Part shown: piece by piece, positions 52,718-63,530 of the stretch
Layout of the letters: the number at the start of each line of letters is the position of its first letter
Numbering within the stretch: the stretch's first letter is position 1
DNA from: Erysipelatoclostridium sp. AM42-17
GTDB taxonomy: Bacteria > Bacillota_I > Bacilli_A > Erysipelotrichales > Coprobacillaceae
Assembly: GCF_003480255.1 (NCBI RefSeq)
Contig: NZ_QUIN01000003.1
Span: 51,474-115,473, forward strand
Direction: 5' to 3'
DNA length: 64,000 nucleotides
Notes under the pieces: model-generated
Databases searched by the model: none
What the model was told of the DNA's origin: nothing
The model's input: only the letters and a program-made list of their open reading frames with translations
Program-made: the position numbers and the translations under genes

Positions 52718-53251
52718 ATGCATAAAGATATAAAAGAAATATTATATACAGAAGAACAAATTGAACAAAAATGTGAAGAATTAGCTAATCAAATTGATCA
52801 AGATTATGCTGGTGAAGAAATTTTATTAGTTGGATTGTTGAAGGGATCAGTTCCTTTTTTAGCTGAACTTGGAAAACACTTAAAGAGTGATGTGACTTTT
52901 GATTATATGAAAGTAAGTAGCTACAGTGGTGTGGAATCAAAAACTTTAGTAGTTCAACAAGATTTAAAAGAAGATATTAGAGGAAAAAATATTTTAATTG
53001 TTGAAGATATTTTAGATACTGGAAAAACACTATATAATGTTAAACAAATGCTTTTAAAACGTGGTGTAAGAAGTGTTAAAATCGTAACATTATTAGATAA
53101 AGAAGAAGGTCGTGTATTTGATATGAAAGCAGACTATTCAGGATTTAAAATCCCTAATGCTTTTGTTGTTGGATATGGTTTAGACTTTAATGAAAAATAT
53201 CGCCAACTTCCTTATGTAGGAATATTAAAAGAAGATTGTTATAAAAAATAG
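52718..53251 (+). CDS. hpt: Hypoxanthine phosphoribosyltransferase
   Basis: Salvages hypoxanthine and guanine with PRPP. The 177-residue enzyme carries LLVGLLKGSVPFLAEL near residue 40, the flexible-loop SSYSGVES near 69 and the PRPP motif ILIVEDILDTGKTL near 94. GTGAGGTGA precedes the ATG. ftsH follows after 12 bp, the conserved tilS-hpt-ftsH order. Confidence 0.97.
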   Translation: MHKDIKEILYTEEQIEQKCEELANQIDQDYAGEEILLVGLLKGSVPFLAELGKHLKSDVTFDYMKVSSYSGVESKTLVVQQDLKEDIRGKNILIVEDILDTGKTLYNVKQMLLKRGVRSVKIVTLLDKEEGRVFDMKADYSGFKIPNAFVVGYGLDFNEKYRQLPYVGILKEDCYKK

Positions 53252-53263
53252 TAAGGAGATTGT

Positions 53264-55216
53264 ATGAATAACAAAAAAGGTTTATTAAAATCTTTATTAC
53301 CTTGGCTTATTTTATTAGCTGGTTTAAGTGTCATGATTCCCTTTTTAAATCAAGGAAACAGTCATGAAATTAAATACAATGAATTTGTTAAGGTAGTACA
53401 AGATGAAAAGGTACAAAGTGTAAAGATTACACCTTCTTCATTAGTGATTGATGTAGACGGGGTATATACTAAAAAAGTAGATGGTCAAAAGAAAGAAGTT
53501 TCTTTCTCTACTACAATTCCTAAAACTGATTCTGAATTAGATTCTTTAATTAATCTATTAGATGAAAAGAATGTTCAAATCAAAATGATCGATCAAAATG
53601 ATCGTGGCATTTTTATGGAAATTGTGATGACATTATTACCATATGTTCTTATCATTGGCGCAATGTTCTTTTTAGTAAGAATGATGTCCAATGGTGCTGG
53701 TGGTAACGCTAAAGCCTTTGAGTTTGGAAATTCAAGAGCTAAACTTGAAAAGAATTCAAAAACACGTTTTAGTGATGTTGCCGGAATGGATGAAGAAAAA
53801 GAAGAAGTAAAAGAACTTGTTGATTTCTTAAAAACACCTAAGAAATTCTCTGATATGGGTGCTAAGATTCCTCGTGGTGTTTTATTAGTTGGACCACCAG
53901 GAACAGGGAAAACATTATTAGCGAGAGCTGTAGCTGGTGAAGCAAACGTACCATTCTATTCTATTTCCGGTTCTGAATTCGTGGAAATGTTTGTCGGTGT
54001 TGGTGCTGGACGTGTGCGAGACATGTTCAAAAAAGCTAAACAAACAGCACCATGTATTATCTTTATCGACGAAATTGATGCAGTAGGACGTCAAAGAGGT
54101 ACTGGTATGGGTGGTGGACACGATGAACGTGAACAAACTCTTAACCAATTATTAGTAGAAATGGATGGTTTCTCTGGAAATGAAGGAATTATCGTTTTAG
54201 CTGCAACAAACCGTGCTGATGTTTTAGACCCAGCTTTATTAAGACCAGGTCGTTTTGACCGTCAAATTCAAGTAGCAAATCCAGATAAAGCAGCACGTGC
54301 TAAAATTTTAGCAGTTCATGCTCGTAATAAAAAATTCACTCCAGATGTTAATTTTGAAAATATTGCTCAAAGAACACCAGGTTTTTCTGGGGCTGAGTTA
54401 TCAAACGTATTAAATGAAGCAGCTTTACTTGCAGTAAGACAAAATCATGATTTGATTACAATGGCAGATATTGATGAAGCTGTAGATCGTGTTATGGGTG
54501 GACCTGCTAAGAAGTCTCGTAAATATACTGAAAAAGAACGTCGTTTAGTTGCCTACCATGAAGCAGGACACGCTGTTATTGGTTTAACATTAGAAGACGC
54601 TAATAAAGTACAAAAAGTAACGATTGTTCCTCGTGGACAAGCTGGTGGTTATAACTTAATGACACCAAAAGAAGAAACATACTTCCAAACTAAATCACAA
54701 TTAAAAGCAACTATTGCTGGATTTATGGGTGGACGTGTTGCTGAAGAAATTTTCTTTGGTGATGTAAGTTCCGGTGCTCATAACGATATTGAACAAGCAA
54801 CAAGAATTGCTAGAATGATGGTGACTGAATTAGGTATGTCTGAACTTGGACCAATTCAATATGATTCAGAAAATGGACAAGTATTCTTAGGTCGTGATTA
54901 CACACAACGTAGTAATACTCACTCTGGACAAATTGCTTATGAAATTGATGTTCAAGTACGTAAACTTATTGATGAATGTTATAATCAAGCTAAAGAAATT
55001 ATTGAAGAAAATCGAGATAAATTATCTTGTATTGCAGAAGCATTATTAGAATATGAAACTTTAGCTGGTGAAGATATTGAATCATTATTTAATACAGGGA
55101 AAATGTTAGAACATCATAATGGAACTATTGATGAAACAAAAACAGAAGAACCTGTAGAAACTGAAAAAAAAGAATCATTAGATGATGCAGATGATTTATT
55201 AGATGAAATGAAATAA
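53264..55216 (+). CDS. ftsH: ATP-dependent zinc metalloprotease FtsH
   Basis: A membrane-bound AAA protease for quality control and, in spore formers, for sporulation entry. Two membrane spans (about 9-25 and 120-140) flank an outside domain. The AAA module has Walker A GPPGTGKT near residue 210, Walker [12 protein letters not shown] near 265 and the SRH near 312; the protease has HEAGH at residues 432-436. The 650-residue protein ends in an acidic tail. It is followed by a terminator and a miniprotein ORF. Confidence 0.98.
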   Translation: MNNKKGLLKSLLPWLILLAGLSVMIPFLNQGNSHEIKYNEFVKVVQDEKVQSVKITPSSLVIDVDGVYTKKVDGQKKEVSFSTTIPKTDSELDSLINLLDEKNVQIKMIDQNDRGIFMEIVMTLLPYVLIIGAMFFLVRMMSNGAGGNAKAFEFGNSRAKLEKNSKTRFSDVAGMDEEKEEVKELVDFLKTPKKFSDMGAKIPRGVLLVGPPGTGKTLLARAVAGEANVPFYSISGSEFVEMFVGVGAGRVRDMFKKAKQTAPCIIFIDEIDAVGRQRGTGMGGGHDEREQTLNQLLVEMDGFSGNEGIIVLAATNRADVLDPALLRPGRFDRQIQVANPDKAARAKILAVHARNKKFTPDVNFENIAQRTPGFSGAELSNVLNEAALLAVRQNHDLITMADIDEAVDRVMGGPAKKSRKYTEKERRLVAYHEAGHAVIGLTLEDANKVQKVTIVPRGQAGGYNLMTPKEETYFQTKSQLKATIAGFMGGRVAEEIFFGDVSSGAHNDIEQATRIARMMVTELGMSELGPIQYDSENGQVFLGRDYTQRSNTHSGQIAYEIDVQVRKLIDECYNQAKEIIEENRDKLSCIAEALLEYETLAGEDIESLFNTGKMLEHHNGTIDETKTEEPVETEKKESLDDADDLLDEMK

Positions 55217-55237
55217 AAGCGTTCCAACGCTTTTTTT
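55215..55237 (+). terminator. Terminator after ftsH
   Basis: The stem AAAAGCG(TT) / (AA)CGCTTTT is followed by further T residues and overlaps the ftsH stop codon. Confidence 0.88.
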
Positions 55238-55258
55238 CATTTAGGAAAGGAGAAAAAT

Positions 55259-55348
55259 ATGAGTACTAAGGCAAAAAGAATATTTATTTTCTTTATCATA
55301 GCGTGTATGATTATCCCAATTTTTTCTTCCGTACTCTATTTATGGTAA
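55259..55348 (+). CDS. Single-span membrane miniprotein, 29 aa
   Basis: A 29-codon ORF starting MSTKAKRIFIFFIIACMI and ending SVLYLW. A basic N-terminus followed by about 20 hydrophobic residues predicts a single membrane span. GGAAAGGAG lies at ideal distance before the ATG, and the hslO start follows 6 bp after the stop, so it may couple hslO translation. The shape recalls the short conserved Firmicute membrane proteins of the Prli42/DUF4044 kind; I cannot confirm membership from sequence alone. Because the ftsH terminator lies before it, expression would depend on read-through or an unseen promoter. Confidence 0.65.
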   Translation: MSTKAKRIFIFFIIACMIIPIFSSVLYLW

Positions 55349-55354
55349 AGAACA

Positions 55355-56239
55355 ATGAAAGATTATTTAGTAAGAGGATTAGTAAATAGTAAAAATTGTC
55401 GTGTTTTTGCTTGCTCAACGACACATCTTGTTGATGAGGCAAGAAAACATCATGGTTTATGGCCAACAGCATCAGCTGCCCTTGGAAGAATGATGTCGGC
55501 TTCGTTGATGATGGATGCGATGAATAAAAATAATGAAAAACAAACCATTACGATTAACGGTGGTGGACCTATTGGTACGATGATGACAGTATGTCAAGGC
55601 AATGGTAAAATTAAAGGGTTTGTTGGAAATCCAGAAGTGCATTATACTTACAATGATACTGGACATTTGGCTGTAGGTGTGGCTGTTGGTAAGGAAGGAA
55701 CATTACAAGTCATTAGAGACATGGGATTAAAAGAGCCATTCTGTGGAACTGTTCCTTTACAAACAGGTGAAATAGGTGATGACTTTTCATACTATTTTAT
55801 GGCCAGTGAACAAACGCCATCAGTTGTTTCTGTTGGGGTATTAGTAGAAGAAACAAATGAAGTGATTGCTTCAGGAGGTTTTATTATTCAATTATTACCA
55901 GAAGCAACAGAAGAAGATATTTCTTATATTGAAGATAAAATGAAAGATTTTCCACCTATTTCTTCATTAATTCATGAAGGAAAAACGCCGGAAGAAGTCT
56001 TAAAAATGATTTTTGAAGATGTAGAAATTACAGAAACAAGAGATTTATTCTTTGAATGTGATTGTTCAAAAGAGAAGATGAGCAATGCCTTATCTACTAT
56101 TGGTGTTAAAGAATTAGAAGATATGATTAATGAAGATCATGGTTGTGAAATTACTTGCCAATTTTGTAACAACAAATACCAATTTAGTGAAGAAGATTTA
56201 AAAAATATTGTAGATAAAATAAAACATGGACAAGATTAA
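55355..56239 (+). CDS. hslO: 33 kDa redox-regulated chaperone Hsp33
   Basis: A holdase activated by oxidation through a C-terminal zinc centre. The 294-residue protein has MKDYLVRGLV and TTHLVDEARKHHGL at the start and zinc cysteines CDCSKEK near residue 233 and CQFCNNKY near 268 (CxC and CxxC). No strong ribosome site lies before the ATG, so coupling with the miniprotein ORF six bases upstream is plausible. The order ftsH-hslO-dus-lysS resembles Bacillus. Confidence 0.96.
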   Translation: MKDYLVRGLVNSKNCRVFACSTTHLVDEARKHHGLWPTASAALGRMMSASLMMDAMNKNNEKQTITINGGGPIGTMMTVCQGNGKIKGFVGNPEVHYTYNDTGHLAVGVAVGKEGTLQVIRDMGLKEPFCGTVPLQTGEIGDDFSYYFMASEQTPSVVSVGVLVEETNEVIASGGFIIQLLPEATEEDISYIEDKMKDFPPISSLIHEGKTPEEVLKMIFEDVEITETRDLFFECDCSKEKMSNALSTIGVKELEDMINEDHGCEITCQFCNNKYQFSEEDLKNIVDKIKHGQD

Positions 56240-56257
56240 CTTGTCCATGTTTTTTGT
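56221..56257 (+). terminator. Terminator after hslO
   Basis: A perfect 14-bp stem (AAAACATGGACAAG / CTTGTCCATGTTTT) with loop ATTAA is followed by T residues. Confidence 0.93.
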
Positions 56258-56284
56258 TGGGGGGAATCCAACTTTGTTTAGGAA

Positions 56285-56353
56285 TATAACTAGATAACTT
56301 ACATCTATTTTGGGGAGGAAAATAGAGGGGGATTGGTAAGTTATCTAGTTATA
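56285..56353 (+). repeat. Perfect 18-bp inverted repeat with nested G-loop hairpin
   Basis: TATAACTAGATAACTTAC (56285-56302) is repeated exactly in inverse at 56336-56353. Between the arms a second perfect stem, CTATTTT / AAAATAG (56305-56311, 56319-56325), presents GGGGAGG in its loop, followed by an unpaired AGGGGGA. No T tract follows. It lies between the hslO terminator and dus. Confidence 0.8.
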
Positions 56354-56428
56354 CTATTGACAGTGATCATTTTTTTATTCATTATTTTTTATAATTCGTG
56401 TAAAATAAAAACAGTAAAGGATGATAAA

Positions 56429-57427
56429 ATGTTTAAGATTAGAGATATAGTAATAGAAAATGATGTAGTCATGGCACCGATGGCGGGTATTACCAATATG
56501 GCATTTAGAAAAATAGTGAAAGAATTTGGTGCTGGATTAGTATACTCAGAAATGGTGAGCGATAAGGCACTATGCTATGGTAATACTAAAACAATCGATA
56601 TGTTACAGGTGGATGAAGCAGAACATCCTGTTAGTATTCAATTATTTGGTGGTGAAGTGGATACGATGGTGAAAGCTGCTATGTATATAGATCAACATTC
56701 TAACTGTGATATTATTGATATTAACTGTGGTTGTCCTGTTAATAAAGTTTTAAAAGCCAATGCTGGGAGTAAATTATTACAAAATCCTCAACTTATATAT
56801 GAAATTGTTAAAGGAATAGTAGACCATGTTTCTAAACCGGTAACTGTAAAGATTAGAAGTGGTTTTGATCATGATCATATTAATGCAGTTGAAGTGGCTC
56901 AACTGATTGAAAAAGCTGGCGCAAGTGCTATAGCAGTTCATGGAAGAACACGTTCACAAATGTATGAGGGTAAAGCAGATTGGGATATTATTAGACAAGT
57001 TAAAGAAGCGGTCAGTATTCCGGTTATTGGTAACGGTGATATTCGTAGTGTGGCAGACGCTAAAAGAATGTTGGCTCAAACTGGATGTGATGCCATTATG
57101 GTAGGAAGAGCAGCACTTGGTAATCCATGGCTCATTAAACAAATTGTTGATAGCTTAAATCATCACGAAGATGTAAAAGAACCGACTTACCAAGAAAAGA
57201 TTCAATTATGTTTACAACATGCAAAAAGATTAATGAAGATAGAACCTGAAAGAATTGCAATGTCCCAAATGCGAGGTCATGCACCTTGGTATATTAAGGG
57301 ATTGAAATCTTCAGCTCAGGTAAAAAATGAATTATCAAAGGTGAATACTTATCAAGAATTAGAAACAATTCTTATGGATTATCAAAGAACTTTGGATGAT
57401 TTAGATCAAGATGATAAAAATGTTTAA
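56429..57427 (+). CDS. dus: tRNA-dihydrouridine synthase
   Basis: A flavin enzyme that reduces uridine to dihydrouridine in the tRNA D-loop. The 332-residue TIM barrel has [12 protein letters not shown] near residue 14, the [18 protein letters not shown] motif with catalytic Cys near 100, [13 protein letters not shown] near 170 and GNGDI near 198. The start is ATG 56429, eight bases after AAAGG. A longer in-frame reading from TTG 56333 would add a hydrophobic N-terminus but has no usable ribosome site. TTGACA at 56357 suggests a promoter, with no well-spaced consensus -10. Confidence 0.94.
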   Translation: MFKIRDIVIENDVVMAPMAGITNMAFRKIVKEFGAGLVYSEMVSDKALCYGNTKTIDMLQVDEAEHPVSIQLFGGEVDTMVKAAMYIDQHSNCDIIDINCGCPVNKVLKANAGSKLLQNPQLIYEIVKGIVDHVSKPVTVKIRSGFDHDHINAVEVAQLIEKAGASAIAVHGRTRSQMYEGKADWDIIRQVKEAVSIPVIGNGDIRSVADAKRMLAQTGCDAIMVGRAALGNPWLIKQIVDSLNHHEDVKEPTYQEKIQLCLQHAKRLMKIEPERIAMSQMRGHAPWYIKGLKSSAQVKNELSKVNTYQELETILMDYQRTLDDLDQDDKNV

Positions 57428-57434
57428 TCAATGA

Positions 57435-57462
57435 TTGACATTTTTTCTTTTTACTGTATAAT
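57435..57462 (+). promoter_or_regulatory. Promoter of the 18-codon ORF and metY
   Basis: Consensus TTGACA and TATAAT are separated by 16 bp. Confidence 0.88.
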
Positions 57463-57498
57463 CATAGTTAACAAGTAGGAAATAGGTGGAATTAAAAA

Positions 57499-57555
57499 TG
57501 GTAAAAACATTAATTAAACAACTTAGAAATAATTTCCGTAATGGACGAATGTAAA
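57499..57555 (+). CDS. 18-residue basic ORF in the metY leader
   Basis: An 18-codon ORF (MVKTLIKQLRNNFRNGRM) starts eight bases after TAGGTGG and lies between a strong promoter and metY, whose own AGAGGAAA site is 58 bp after this stop. The peptide is basic and amphipathic, with no run of Met or Cys codons that would suggest classic leader-peptide attenuation. I see no terminator hairpin between it and metY. It may be a translated upstream ORF or a small peptide gene; evidence beyond the promoter and ribosome site is lacking. Confidence 0.4.
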
Positions 57556-57624
57556 ACTGATTTATATTTATCAAACACAATTAAATAAAAATCAAAATAA
57601 ACATTAAGAAAAGAGGAAATTAAA

Positions 57625-58911
57625 ATGACAAGAGAATATAGATTTGAAACAAAACAATTACACGTAGGACAAGAAAATCCCGATCCAGCTACTGATTCAA
57701 GAGCTGTACCAATTTATCAAACAACATCTTACGTATTTAAAAATAGTGCTCATGCAGCAGCAAGATTTGGTTTAGCTGATGCAGGAAATATCTATGGAAG
57801 ATTAACAAACTCAACACAAGGTGTTTTTGAAGATCGTATCGCTGCTTTAGAAGGTGGAGTTGCAGGTTTAGCTGTTGCTTCTGGAGCTGCTGCTATTGCT
57901 TATACAATTCAAGCGCTAGCAAGTCAAGGAGAACATATCGTTGCTCAAAAAACAATCTATGGTGGAACTTCTAACTTATTAGCTCACACATTTACTCAAT
58001 TTGGAATTACAACAACATTTGTTGATGCTCATAATTTAAAAGAAGTTGAAGATGCTATCCAAGAAAATACAAAAGCAATCTACTTAGAAACTTTAGGAAA
58101 TCCTAATAGTGATATTCTTGATGTAGACGCTATCGCTGAAATTGCTCATAAACATGGTTTACCAGTTGTTGTAGATAATACATTTGGAACTCCATATTTA
58201 TTTAGACCAATTGAACATGGTGCAGATGTCGTTGTTCATTCAGCAACAAAATTCATTGGTGGACATGGTACAAGCTTAGGTGGTGTCATCGTTGATGGTG
58301 GTACATTTGACTGGGCTAAAAGTGGTAGATACCCATGGATTAGTGAACCTAACCCAAGTTATCATGGTGTAAAATTTACTGAAGCTGCTGGACCAGCTGC
58401 TTTTGCAACATATATTAGAGCCATCTTATTAAGAGATACTGGAGCTACTATTTCCCCATTCAATGCTTTCTTATTATTACAAGGAACTGAAACATTATCA
58501 TTAAGAATTGAACGTCATAATGAAAATACAAAGAAAGTAGTAGAATACTTATCTAAACATCCATTAGTAGAAAAAGTAAATCATCCATCATTACCTGATC
58601 ATCCAGATCATGCATTATATGAAAAATATTTCCCTAATGGTGGTGGATCTATCTTCACATTCAATATTAAAGGTGGAGAAAAAGAAGCACATCAATTTAT
58701 TGATCACCTAGAAATCTTCTCATTATTAGCTAACGTTGCTGATGTTAAATCATTAGTTATCCATCCAGCTACTACAACACATTCACAATTAACAGAAGAA
58801 GAATTAGCTGATGTAGGTATTCAACCAAATACAATTCGTTTATCAATTGGTACAGAACATATTGATGATATCATTGAAGACTTAGATAATGCATTTAAAG
58901 CAGTAAAATAA
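57625..58911 (+). CDS. metY: O-acetylhomoserine sulfhydrylase
   Basis: A 428-residue PLP enzyme of the Cys/Met metabolism family that makes homocysteine from O-acetylhomoserine and sulfide. ETKQLHVGQENPDPATDSRAVPIYQTTSYVF at the N-terminus, the SGAAAIAY loop, VVVDNTFGTPYLFRP and the PLP-lysine motif HSATKFIGGHG near residue 208 are typical, and the length fits MetY rather than the shorter MetB or MetC. It sits alone behind its own promoter. No S-box or T-box was seen in the leader. Confidence 0.95.
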   Translation: MTREYRFETKQLHVGQENPDPATDSRAVPIYQTTSYVFKNSAHAAARFGLADAGNIYGRLTNSTQGVFEDRIAALEGGVAGLAVASGAAAIAYTIQALASQGEHIVAQKTIYGGTSNLLAHTFTQFGITTTFVDAHNLKEVEDAIQENTKAIYLETLGNPNSDILDVDAIAEIAHKHGLPVVVDNTFGTPYLFRPIEHGADVVVHSATKFIGGHGTSLGGVIVDGGTFDWAKSGRYPWISEPNPSYHGVKFTEAAGPAAFATYIRAILLRDTGATISPFNAFLLLQGTETLSLRIERHNENTKKVVEYLSKHPLVEKVNHPSLPDHPDHALYEKYFPNGGGSIFTFNIKGGEKEAHQFIDHLEIFSLLANVADVKSLVIHPATTTHSQLTEEELADVGIQPNTIRLSIGTEHIDDIIEDLDNAFKAVK

Positions 58912-58917
58912 TAGATT

Positions 58918-58946
58918 AGAGGATTACAGAATGTAATCCTTTTTTA
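58918..58946 (+). terminator. Terminator after metY
   Basis: A perfect 8-bp stem (AGGATTAC / GTAATCCT) with loop AGAAT is followed by T residues. Confidence 0.9.
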
Positions 58947-59113
58947 ATAAAAAAAAGTGAAAAAAAGATTATATTCGATATTTAATGACACAATTTATGA
59001 TATAAAACGAGAAAATTATTGATATAATCAATAAAATTCTTTCTTTTTGTGAAAAAATGGATATAATAATGCCAAGGAGGAAAGTAGAAACAAATAAGTT
59101 TTGAAGTATAGCA

Positions 59114-59497
59114 ATGAAAACAACAATTGAAATTCAACATAAAGAATTAAATATCAAAGATGTTAATATTGATAAATATATTAAAGAACAATTAAAAGAA
59201 AAAGGAGTAAAAGCAACAGATGTAGATACATTAAATGTTTATTACATTCCTGATCAATTAAATGTTTATTATGTAGCAAAGAAAAAAGACGGAACAGAAA
59301 TCAAAGATTCATTTGATGCTCATTTAGTTCCTGAATATCCAGAAGCACCTGTAAAAAAAGCAACACGTAAAACACCAGTTAAAAAAGCTGAAAAACCAGC
59401 TGCTAAAGTAGCCGCTAAACCAGTTGTAAAACCTGTTGTTAAAGCTGCAGCTAAACCTACAGCTAAAGCTTCTAAAAAAGTTGCCTTAAAAAAATAA
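59114..59497 (+). CDS. DUF6465-like protein with basic Lys/Ala/Pro tail
   Basis: A 127-residue protein. Residues 1-75 form a small folded domain (TTIEIQHKELNIKDVNIDKY, LNVYYIPDQLNVYYVAKKKDG). From about 78 the chain is a low-complexity tail of Lys, Ala, Pro and Val, like histone H1 or HU-extension tails, suggesting binding of nucleic acid or acidic polymers. I associate the domain with DUF6465, of unknown function. The nearest strong ribosome site, AAGGAGG at 59073, is about 35 bp from the ATG and an in-frame stop lies between; only GAAG is near. A TATAAT at 59062 marks a likely promoter. Confidence 0.75.
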   Translation: MKTTIEIQHKELNIKDVNIDKYIKEQLKEKGVKATDVDTLNVYYIPDQLNVYYVAKKKDGTEIKDSFDAHLVPEYPEAPVKKATRKTPVKKAEKPAAKVAAKPVVKPVVKAAAKPTAKASKKVALKK

Positions 59498-59503
59498 TAA
59501 AGT

Positions 59504-59532
59504 AAACTTAAGTCTTTGACTTAAGTTTTTTT
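59504..59532 (+). terminator. Terminator after the DUF6465-like gene
   Basis: A perfect 11-bp stem (AAACTTAAGTC / GACTTAAGTTT) with loop TTT is followed by T residues. Confidence 0.92.
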
Positions 59533-59620
59533 ATGCTTAAATTGTATGATAAATCATATAAACAAAGTATTTGATAATTATTAGACATGGGTTAAACTAA
59601 TAAGTTAGGAGATGATTATA

Positions 59621-60490
59621 ATGGAATACGTAACTTTAAATAATGGTTTAAAAATGCCAATGGTTGGGTTTGGTGTATTTAGAGTGCCAGATAAAAAAGA
59701 ATGTGAAGAATCAGTATACCAAGCTATTAAAGCAGGATATCGCTTAATTGATACAGCTGCAGCTTATACAAATGAAGATGCAGTAGGTGCAGCAGTAAAA
59801 AGAGCCATCAATGATGATATTTGTAAAAGAGAAGACTTATTTATTACTTCTAAATTATGGGTTCAAGATATGATGGACTATGATAGTGCTAAAAAAGGAA
59901 TAGAAGCTTCTTTAAAAAAGAGTGGTTTAGAATACTTAGATTTATATTTATTACATCAAGCATGTGGCGATTATTTTGCTGCATGGAGAGCGATGGAAGA
60001 TGCTTATCGAGAAGGATTATTAAAAGCAATTGGGGTTTCTAATTTCTATTCTAATATTTTGACTAACTTCTGTGAAGTTGTAAAAATTAAACCTGTTGTT
60101 AATCAAGTAGAATTACATCCTTACTATACACAAGAAAAAGCATTAGAAACAATGAAATACTATAATGTTATTCCTGAAGCTTGGGCACCTCTTGGTGGTG
60201 GAAGATACAATCCATTTGAAGATGAAATGTTAAAAGATATGGCCAATCATCATCACAAATCAGTAGGACAAGTTCTTTTAAGATGGAATTTACAAAGAGG
60301 CGTTGTTGTTATTCCAAAATCAACACACTTAGAAAGAATTAAAGAAAATATTGATTTATTTGATTTTGAATTAAGTGAAGAAGAAATGAATAAAATCTCA
60401 TCATTAGATATGGGGTATACTGGTTCAAGAGCAAAACACTTTGATCCTGAATTTGTAAGAATGGTATTAAATAATAAGATTCATGATTAA
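59621..60490 (+). CDS. Aldo/keto reductase
   Basis: A 289-residue NADPH-dependent reductase of the 2,5-diketo-D-gluconate reductase type. The catalytic tetrad is visible: Asp in RLIDTAAAY, Tyr in AAAYTNE, Lys in FITSKLW and His in LYLLHQ; the cofactor-binding VIPKSTHLERIKENIDLF is near residue 230. ATG 59621 is nine bases after TAGGAG; ATG 59612 abuts that site. The physiological substrate is unknown. Confidence 0.93.
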   Translation: MEYVTLNNGLKMPMVGFGVFRVPDKKECEESVYQAIKAGYRLIDTAAAYTNEDAVGAAVKRAINDDICKREDLFITSKLWVQDMMDYDSAKKGIEASLKKSGLEYLDLYLLHQACGDYFAAWRAMEDAYREGLLKAIGVSNFYSNILTNFCEVVKIKPVVNQVELHPYYTQEKALETMKYYNVIPEAWAPLGGGRYNPFEDEMLKDMANHHHKSVGQVLLRWNLQRGVVVIPKSTHLERIKENIDLFDFELSEEEMNKISSLDMGYTGSRAKHFDPEFVRMVLNNKIHD

Positions 60491-60515
60491 TTAAAGGTTA
60501 TTTTTATTGCCTATA

Positions 60516-60544
60516 TTGACAATAATTTTGATTTAAGTTAAGAT
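60516..60544 (+). promoter_or_regulatory. Promoter of the lysS T-box leader
   Basis: Consensus TTGACA and TAAGAT are separated by 17 bp. Confidence 0.75.
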
Positions 60545-60547
60545 TAA

Positions 60548-62311
<1,764 letters not shown>

Positions 62312-62413
62312 AATACGGATAAAATCAATATTTTTTAGATTTTGAATTTGTGCATACCATCTGGACAAATTAGGTAAGATAGAATTATAAGACTATGAAA
62401 CGAGGTAGTGAAT

Positions 62414-63529
62414 ATGGAAAAAGATCCGTTTAAGGAATATTTGAGGGAGTCTGAACCGGATAAAGCTCATAAGGGTTATGCTTGGAGTACGGCAATTGGA
62501 CTTCAGGCGGTGGACGGACTCAAACCATCTAAATATTTGATTGATACCGCCATTCAGAATATTGAAGGTAAAATCACGATGAAGGAAGCACAGAGTCTTA
62601 TCGACAGTTACTATGAGGAAAGACCTGTCCATTTGTCCGATGACGAACGTACTGAAGAAGCTGATAAAGTTTCTTCTCGTATTGCTGAAATTCTTTCTGA
62701 GACAGCGTTCTCATTTTCTCCGAATGAGTATATCTCTATTCACCGCAAACTCTTTCAGGGGATTTATAAACATGCCGGAAAGATTAGAGATTACAACATT
62801 ACAAAGAAAGAATGGGTGCTTGATGGGGCAACTGTTATGTATGGTAGTGCTTCAGAATTGAGATCAACACTTGAATATGATTTTTTGCAGGAGAAGGATT
62901 TTAGTTATAAAGGGCTTTCAATGGACGAGATTATTCATCATCTAGCGGTATTCATTTCAAGATTATGGCAAATTCATATCTTCGGGGAAGGCAATACGAG
63001 AACAACGGCAGTGTTCTTCATCAAATATTTGAGGACACTTGGGTTCTCTGCAACCAATGATATTTTTGCGGAAAATGCGTGGTATTTTAGAAATGCACTT
63101 GTCCGTGCAAACTATACGAACTTGCAAAAAGGTATTCACGAAACAACAGAGTATCTGGAAGCATTTCTTAGAAATCTACTTTTGAATGAGAAAAATGAGC
63201 TTCATAATCGAAATCTTCATATAAGTGAACTGTTGAATGAAGAAAAAGTGGACATTGGGGACACAAAAGTGGACATTCAAGACAGAAAAGTGGATATTGA
63301 AAGTGTACTTTCTGAAAAAGGCAGTGATTTCTCATTAAAAACGACGGTTCATATCCATAGACTTTTTGAAAAGTTTGGCTTTGATGAGGTATTTGGAAGA
63401 AGTGCAGTTATGAACCTTCTTGAACTGAAAGGTTCAGGTGCTTCAAAACTTCTTTCCAATTTGGTGCAGGCAGATATTATTGAACCAGTATCTGGTCACG
63501 GAAAAGGAAAATATAAATTCAAGAAGTAA
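62414..63529 (+). CDS. Fic-domain protein with heptad repeats and winged-helix tail
   Basis: A 371-residue protein. The Fic core has the active motif HIFGEGNTRTT (His188 to Arg196); such enzymes usually transfer AMP to target proteins. The N-terminal 70 residues are helical with AIQNIEGKITM, loosely like an inhibitory helix but without a clear [ST]xxxE[GN] match. After the core comes a heptad repeat, KVDIGDT, KVDIQDR, KVDIESV (about 277-298), then a C-terminal winged-helix domain. The gene is visibly richer in G+C with different codon choice, suggesting transfer. Start ATG 62414 follows GAGG; GTG 62408 is less likely. No separate antitoxin gene is visible. Confidence 0.9.
   Translation: MEKDPFKEYLRESEPDKAHKGYAWSTAIGLQAVDGLKPSKYLIDTAIQNIEGKITMKEAQSLIDSYYEERPVHLSDDERTEEADKVSSRIAEILSETAFSFSPNEYISIHRKLFQGIYKHAGKIRDYNITKKEWVLDGATVMYGSASELRSTLEYDFLQEKDFSYKGLSMDEIIHHLAVFISRLWQIHIFGEGNTRTTAVFFIKYLRTLGFSATNDIFAENAWYFRNALVRANYTNLQKGIHETTEYLEAFLRNLLLNEKNELHNRNLHISELLNEEKVDIGDTKVDIQDRKVDIESVLSEKGSDFSLKTTVHIHRLFEKFGFDEVFGRSAVMNLLELKGSGASKLLSNLVQADIIEPVSGHGKGKYKFKK
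63243..63302 (+). repeat. Three 21-bp direct repeats inside the Fic gene
   Basis: AAAGTGGACATT or AAAGTGGATATT recurs three times at a 21-bp period, encoding KVDI heptads that link the Fic core to the winged helix. Confidence 0.85.
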
Positions 63530-63530
63530 T

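Noticed and set aside
56333-56428. In-frame N-terminal extension of dus giving a membrane span
   Set aside because: It would start at TTG one base after a G run, giving no usable ribosome-site spacing, and it lies within the inverted repeat and the probable promoter.
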